From Deltaproteobacteria bacterium (GTDB lineage Bacteria; Desulfobacterota; Syntrophia; Syntrophales; UBA2210): a stretch of DNA of 37,293 nucleotides. Positions within the stretch are counted from its first letter, which is position 1; each line of letters opens with the position of its first letter. The notes below the pieces were generated by a model. That model saw only the letters and a list, made by a program, of their open reading frames with translations. It was not told where the DNA came from and did no database searches. The translations under genes were made by a program, and so were the position numbers. Below are positions 32,893 through 37,293 of the stretch, in pieces. The stretch lies in assembly GCA_016934695.1 (NCBI GenBank), contig JAFGSH010000071.1:1-37293 (forward strand). The letters run 5' to 3'.

Positions 32893-34002
32893 ATGATACG
32901 AAAAGGCGATACAAGATTCGAGGATCCATCACGAATCCTCCTCATACAGCTGGGTGATATCGGCGATATCGTGTGGGCCACTCCCACGTTTCGGGCCGTC
33001 GGAGAGGCATACCCCCGGGCGGAGGTATCGCTTCTCCTGAGGGAAGGTCTGGGCTCTCTTGTGCAAGCGGATCCGCATATCCATGGAATCTTTGAGATCC
33101 CGCGACACGAAGGGAATGTCTTGCAGAAAGCGCAACGACAGGTCGATCTCATCAGAGAACTGCGCAGGGAACAGTTCGATCTGGTCGTTGACCTGCGTCT
33201 GGATGACCGGGGCGCCTTTATGGCGCTGCTGACGGGAGCTCCCCGAAGGGTTTCTCTTATCGATCGCACGGCGGTGTGGCGGAACCGTCTCTTTACGCAT
33301 CTCGTTGACCCACCGCCTGCTCCTCGGAGAATCTATGGGGCGGCGGAACAGTCGCTCCAGATTGTCAGGGGAGTGGGTGTAAAAACAGGGGATGCCACGC
33401 CGAAGCTGTGGGTCGATGATGAGACAGCGGGGACCGTAAGATATCTGCTTGACCGGGAAGGAATATCGGCGATGGAGCGATGGGTCTCCATTAATCCCTT
33501 TGCCCGGTGGCCTTACAAGGAGTGGGATGACGAAAAGTGGATACGTCTCGTCGACTGGCTCTGGGAAGAGCATACATTCGCCGTGGTGGTTGTAGGGTCT
33601 TCGGAAGAGCGGGAGCGGGCTGCGTATATTGAGGAAAAGGGTCGGGGCACGGTCTTCAATCTTGCCGGGAGGACCACCCTGGGGGAACTGGTCGGGGTGC
33701 TTCACGCAAGCAGTCTCCATATCGGGGTGGACAGCGCGGCCCCGCATATCGCCGCGGCCGTGGGAACCCCCACGATAACCATCTACGGCCCTTCCGACTG
33801 GCTGGACTGGGCGCCCCGGGGGGCGGACCATGCCGTTATTGTCCCTGATCGCGAGTGCGCCCCCTGTCATCAGAAGGGGTGTGACGGGAGCGGCAGGAGT
33901 GCATGTCTCGAAGAACTGGCGGTCGAGAGAGTCAGGGAAAAGATACAGGAATGCCTGGCCGGAGGCATCATGCGAGTACACCAAGGGGCGCATAACGGAT
34001 GA
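32893..34002 (+). CDS. Family GT9 glycosyltransferase, probable third LPS heptosyltransferase
   Basis: The 369-aa product has the GT9 opening ILLIQLGDIGDIVWATPTFRAV (in part), the N-terminal DLVVDLRLDDRG and the C-terminal donor site GVDSAAPHIAAAVGTPTITIYG followed by PSDWLDWAPRG. The latter resembles WaaQ (heptosyltransferase III) more than WaaC or WaaF. A CAPCHQKGCDGSG tail is present. A 116-nt gap separates it from the MBL gene, the largest gap in this end of the run, so an internal promoter is possible, but I see no convincing one. The next gene overlaps it by ATGA. The donor is likely ADP-heptose; acceptor unknown. Confidence 0.88.
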   Translation: MIRKGDTRFEDPSRILLIQLGDIGDIVWATPTFRAVGEAYPRAEVSLLLREGLGSLVQADPHIHGIFEIPRHEGNVLQKAQRQVDLIRELRREQFDLVVDLRLDDRGAFMALLTGAPRRVSLIDRTAVWRNRLFTHLVDPPPAPRRIYGAAEQSLQIVRGVGVKTGDATPKLWVDDETAGTVRYLLDREGISAMERWVSINPFARWPYKEWDDEKWIRLVDWLWEEHTFAVVVVGSSEERERAAYIEEKGRGTVFNLAGRTTLGELVGVLHASSLHIGVDSAAPHIAAAVGTPTITIYGPSDWLDWAPRGADHAVIVPDRECAPCHQKGCDGSGRSACLEELAVERVREKIQECLAGGIMRVHQGAHNG

Positions 34003-34940
34003 GGAAGATCGTGATCGGCATACCGGTCTTGGACAACATAGAGATCACCAGGGCGTGTCTGCAGCACCTGTACGGCAATACCAGGATTAACCGGCTGGAT
34101 GTGGAGGTTTCCGTCCTGATCGTCGATAACGGGTCGAAATCTCATGTAGAGGATATTTTCCGGCGGGAGTTTCAGGAGCCGGCATTCGCCACCTACTATC
34201 TGAGAAATGCGGAGAACCGGGGCGTGGCGGCCGCGTGGAACCAGATTCTCAGGTTTGCCCCGGAGCACACATCCGGCCGTTCCTTGTATTATGATTACTA
34301 CGTTATCGCGAATAACGACGCCCTGTTCGGTGATGACTGGCTGCAGCCGCTGGTGGAGGCGATGGAGGCCGACGCGGGAATCGGCTGGATCTCCGCCATG
34401 GAAAACGGTTCTGCCGTGCTGGATGAGCTGGTGGAGGCCCATGCGCGCTCAAAGGACTATCGTGTGGATCCCCGGAAGCCCTACACGACGGAGATCATTC
34501 ATGAGAGCCTGGTGCAGATCTATGGAAAATGGGGAGGGCATGCGTCATTCTGCCGGCTCGTCCGGGACAAGGGGCTTCCTCTCTTCATCCCCTTCCGGGG
34601 AGAGGGACGCTCGGCCGTCTGCTTCATGGTACGGCCGGCGATGATCGCACAGATCGGTTTCTTCGATGAGGACTATTCTCCGATCGGCCTCGCGGAGGAC
34701 CTGGAATATTTTCTGCGAATGGAGCGGATCCTGGTACCCGCGGGGCTGACCGGTGAGATCTATCCCGAGGATGCCAAGTGGAAGAGCGGTTTCTGCGGCA
34801 GGAGCGTGGTGCACCACAACTGGTGCAGCACCCGCCAGGGCCCCCGCTTCGATGGTCGAAAATGGGACAGGATGCGGGAGAAGCACTGGAAGGCCAAGTT
34901 CGGAAAATCACGGAAGTACTACACGAAGCTCTTGCCGTAG
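33999..34940 (+). CDS. Family GT2 glycosyltransferase
   Basis: The 313-aa product has a GT-A fold pattern: IGIPVLDNIEITRACLQHL at the N-terminus (nucleotide-sugar site), VLIVDNGS, NRGVAAAWNQ, and NNDALFGDDW (about 106-115) as the DxD-like metal motif. A later GLAEDLEYFLRM matches the ED acidic motif of GT2 enzymes. No membrane segment is seen, so it acts at the cytoplasmic face. It probably adds a core or O-chain sugar; donor and linkage cannot be read from sequence. ATGA overlap with the GT9 gene. Confidence 0.86.
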   Translation: MRKIVIGIPVLDNIEITRACLQHLYGNTRINRLDVEVSVLIVDNGSKSHVEDIFRREFQEPAFATYYLRNAENRGVAAAWNQILRFAPEHTSGRSLYYDYYVIANNDALFGDDWLQPLVEAMEADAGIGWISAMENGSAVLDELVEAHARSKDYRVDPRKPYTTEIIHESLVQIYGKWGGHASFCRLVRDKGLPLFIPFRGEGRSAVCFMVRPAMIAQIGFFDEDYSPIGLAEDLEYFLRMERILVPAGLTGEIYPEDAKWKSGFCGRSVVHHNWCSTRQGPRFDGRKWDRMREKHWKAKFGKSRKYYTKLLP

Positions 34941-34963
34941 AGCAATCCCGGCTGAAGGATGAT

Positions 34964-36136
34964 ATGAAAAAGATTGCGCTTGCCATGGAACAATTCAACC
35001 GCTATGCAGGGGGGGCGGAATCGTACGCTGTCTCTCTGGCCACCACCCTGGCAGCGAAGGGATGGGAGGTGCATCTCTTCGGAGAGGCTTGGGACGGCGA
35101 GCCCGAAGCGGCGATCTTTCACCGGATCTCCATTCCGCGGTTTCTCCCCGTGTGGCTCAAGATCGCACTCTTCGCCCTGAAGCATGAAAAGGCGGTGCGG
35201 GATCGGGGATTTGATGTGATCGTGGGGTTCGGCAACACGGTCTATATGAACGTGTATCAGAGCCATGGGGGAGTCCACAGGCTCTCCACGGAGCGGAAGG
35301 CGTATTCGGAGCGCCGTGCCATGAGGAGGATGATCAAAAGGATGATGATCCTGCTGTCACCCAAACAGTGGATGAGGGCCTGGATCGAATCGGCCCCCTT
35401 CCGCATCGATCCGAAGCCGGAGATCGTGGCGATCTCCGACATGATAAGGCGTGATATGGAATCCTTTTTCCGGGTGGACGGCGGGCGGATCCGCGTGGTG
35501 TATAACGGGGTGGATACCTCCCGGTACAATACGGGCCTGCGGGATACGCTGCGGGGGGTCGCTCGGAAACAGCTCGGTGTGCGGGAAGACGAGGTGGTCT
35601 TCCTTTTTGTCTCGTACGATCTGAAGAAGAAGGGAATAGAGCCGCTGGTGGAGGCGGCATCCCAGCTCAAACACCGGGGGCATGACCGTTTCCGGGTCAT
35701 CATTGTCGGCGGTGAGCCCTCCGGATTCCTTGCGCGGCGGATCAGGCGTCTCCGCCTCGAAGATACGATTCTGTTCACGGGACCGGTCCGTTCCACGGAC
35801 CCGTATTACGCGGACAGCGATGTGTTTGTGCTGCCGACCTATTACGACGCCTGCTCCCTGGTGGTGATCGAGGCGATGGCATGCGGCCTCCCGCCGATTA
35901 CGACGACGGCCAACGGGGCCGCCGGGATCATCACCGACGGGCGGGACGGCTTCGTGATCGCGCACCCCCCTGAATCGTCGGATCTGGTGGAAACGATGCA
36001 GGTGTTGTTTGATGAAGAGAAACGACGGCAGATGTCTCAGGAGGCGGCACGAACGGGACACCGCTATTCGTTGCGGAAGAATCATCGGGAGATGATCAGG
36101 ATTTTTGATGATGTTGCGGCTTCCAAACCCCAGTGA
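34964..36136 (+). CDS. Family GT4 glycosyltransferase, WaaG-like
   Basis: The 390-aa product has the GT-B architecture of GT4: N-terminal FNRYAGGAESYAVSLATTLAAKG-type glycine motif (about 11-32), the mid-protein VVYNGVDTSRY, and the donor site VSYDLKKKGIEPLVEA, ending with the E-x7-E motif VVIEAMACGLPPITT. It resembles WaaG (LPS core glucosyltransferase I) along its length (374 aa in E. coli), including VGFGNTVYMNVY in the place of WaaG's VGFNK segment. ATG 34964 follows AAGGA; the frame is open back to 34778 but that part overlaps the GT2 gene. Substrate sugar is not certain. Confidence 0.88.
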   Translation: MKKIALAMEQFNRYAGGAESYAVSLATTLAAKGWEVHLFGEAWDGEPEAAIFHRISIPRFLPVWLKIALFALKHEKAVRDRGFDVIVGFGNTVYMNVYQSHGGVHRLSTERKAYSERRAMRRMIKRMMILLSPKQWMRAWIESAPFRIDPKPEIVAISDMIRRDMESFFRVDGGRIRVVYNGVDTSRYNTGLRDTLRGVARKQLGVREDEVVFLFVSYDLKKKGIEPLVEAASQLKHRGHDRFRVIIVGGEPSGFLARRIRRLRLEDTILFTGPVRSTDPYYADSDVFVLPTYYDACSLVVIEAMACGLPPITTTANGAAGIITDGRDGFVIAHPPESSDLVETMQVLFDEEKRRQMSQEAARTGHRYSLRKNHREMIRIFDDVAASKPQ

Positions 36137-36153
36137 GCCGGAATGGAAAAAGA

Positions 36154-37293
36154 ATGAATATACTCGGAATATCGGCATTCTATCATGACAGCGCGGCGTG
36201 TCTCGTGCAAGACGGAGAGATCGTGGCTGCAGCCCAGGAGGAACGTTTTACACGCAAGAAGCACGACTTCGCCTTTCCGCACAACGCCATATCGTACTGC
36301 CTGCAGGAAGGGAATCTGCGGGGAAGCAGCCTGGACCTTGTAGCCTTCTATGACAAGCCCTTTATCAAGTTTGAACGGATCCTCCAGACCTATCTCGCCT
36401 ATGCCCCCGTCGGGATCGGGTCGTTTATCAAGGCGATTCCGCTGTGGGTAAAACAGAAGCTGTGGATGAAGGAATTCATCAGGAAAGAACTGAATTTTGA
36501 GGGAACCATTATATTCCCCGAGCACCACGAATCTCACGCGGCAAGCGCTTTTTTCCCCTCTCCTTTTCAGGATGCCGCTTTCCTGACGATCGACGGGGTC
36601 GGTGAATGGACGACCACGAGCTATGGCATTGGGAAAGACAACGAGATAGAGATCCTGTCCGAGATTCACTTTCCCCACTCTCTCGGCCTCCTCTATTCCG
36701 CTTTCACCTACTATACCGGCTTCAAGGTCAATTCAGGAGAATACAAGGTCATGGGGCTGGCGCCTTACGGGGAGCCGAAATACACGGACCTGATTCTCTC
36801 GGAGCTGATGGATCTGAAAGAGGACGGCTCCTTCAGGATGAACATGAAATATTTCGATTACTGTGCCGGCCTGACGATGACCAGCAGGAAGTTTGAAAGA
36901 TTGTTCGGCGGTCCTCCCCGGAAGCCGGAGTCGCCACTGACCCAGCGGGACATGGATCTGGCGCGTTCGGTGCAGGATGTCACGGAAGAGGTGATGCTCC
37001 GGATGACCGGGCATATACACAGGGAGACCGGCCGGAAGAACCTGTGCCTTGCGGGAGGGGTGGCCCTGAATTGCGTCGGAAACGGCAGGATCCTCCGCGA
37101 GGGGCCCTTCGAAAACATATGGATACAGCCGGCAGCCGGCGATGCCGGCGGCGCCCTGGGAGCCGCCCTCTTTGCGTGGCACCAGTACCTGGAGAATCCG
37201 CGGCAGGCTGACGGGCACAGCAGCATACAGAAGGCGTCATACCTGGGACCGGAATTTAAAGATGATCATATTGCGGAATACCTGAAGAAGGAA
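36154..37293 (+). CDS. NodU/CmcH family O-carbamoyltransferase, 3'-truncated
   Basis: Transfers a carbamoyl group from carbamoyl phosphate, through carbamoyl-adenylate, to a sugar hydroxyl. The frame is open for 380 codons from ATG 36154 to the right edge. It has NILGISAFYHDSAACLV at the N-terminus, QEERFTRKKHD, the metal-site EHHESHAASAFFPSP (H124, H125, H128), DGVGEWTT, VMGLAPYG, LAGGVALNCVGNGRI and AGDAGGALGAAL, all of the YrdC-like/Kae1-like half. The C-terminal part is outside the window. In P. aeruginosa a related enzyme (WapO) carbamoylates core heptose. The three heptosyltransferase-type genes nearby suggest the same role, which is an inference. Confidence 0.92.
   Translation, partial: MNILGISAFYHDSAACLVQDGEIVAAAQEERFTRKKHDFAFPHNAISYCLQEGNLRGSSLDLVAFYDKPFIKFERILQTYLAYAPVGIGSFIKAIPLWVKQKLWMKEFIRKELNFEGTIIFPEHHESHAASAFFPSPFQDAAFLTIDGVGEWTTTSYGIGKDNEIEILSEIHFPHSLGLLYSAFTYYTGFKVNSGEYKVMGLAPYGEPKYTDLILSELMDLKEDGSFRMNMKYFDYCAGLTMTSRKFERLFGGPPRKPESPLTQRDMDLARSVQDVTEEVMLRMTGHIHRETGRKNLCLAGGVALNCVGNGRILREGPFENIWIQPAAGDAGGALGAALFAWHQYLENPRQADGHSSIQKASYLGPEFKDDHIAEYLKKE

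Noticed and set aside
34778..34963. In-frame upstream extension of the GT4 gene
   Set aside because: It overlaps the GT2 gene; the ATG at 34964 has a ribosome site and yields the normal GT4 N-terminus.
1..37293. CRISPR arrays, insertion sequences or prophage genes
   Set aside because: I saw no regularly spaced repeats, transposase or integrase motifs, or structural phage genes on either strand.

Overview
The window looks like a chromosomal segment of a Gram-negative anaerobe, most likely a member of the Desulfobacterota (former Deltaproteobacteria). I infer this from the gene families and their order: a selenocysteine-type membrane formate dehydrogenase with fdhE; a DUF4416-yicC-gmk-rpoZ cluster; a lysS-lolCD-bamA-skp-lpx series; and a full set of heptose and lipid A genes. 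Coding density is high and the base composition is moderately GC-rich throughout. I see no phage genes, transposases or CRISPR array.

Region 1 (1-6091): the 3' part of a formate dehydrogenase-N/O type operon. The catalytic subunit is cut by the left edge but its selenocysteine UGA and a SECIS hairpin are inside the window. The four-cluster ferredoxin subunit and the cytochrome b556 subunit follow, then a strong terminator, then fdhE and nth. A small membrane-anchored hypothetical gene faces nth.

Region 2 (6092-9087): a minus-strand pair, a DUF1178 gene and a 769-residue fusion of a cysteine synthase with a cysteinyl-tRNA synthetase whose class I signature residues are altered. A perfect 9-bp dyad lies upstream. 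A tRNA-Pro(CGG) gene sits on the plus strand between this unit and the next.

Region 3 (9088-15248, minus strand): a compact run read as rfaE1, DUF4416, yicC, gmk, rpoZ, pyrF, rlmB, pilC. A good sigma70-like promoter lies just upstream of rfaE1.

Region 4 (15584-37293, plus strand): a ~21.7 kb co-directional run dedicated to the outer membrane. It holds lysS, lolC, lolD, bamA (with an extra N-terminal domain), skp, lpxD, lpxA, a ~270-bp non-coding island, lpxK, an LpxL-type acyltransferase, waaF, gmhB, waaC, a PagL-type lipid A deacylase, a Trm112 protein, msbA, a metallo-beta-lactamase-fold hydrolase, a third family-9 glycosyltransferase, GT2 and GT4 glycosyltransferases, and a NodU/CmcH carbamoyltransferase cut by the right edge. 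Many junctions are ATGA or TAATG overlaps. Together these genes make lipid A, build and decorate a heptose core, flip it (MsbA), and insert outer-membrane proteins and lipoproteins. fabZ, lpxI/lpxH, lpxB and waaA are not in the window.

The points most worth following are the CysK-CysRS fusion with its degenerate signatures, the selenocysteine codon that automatic calling would miss, the PagL-like enzyme with Asp in place of the catalytic Glu inside the core operon, the BamA N-terminal domain, and the carbamoyltransferase as a possible core-heptose modifier.
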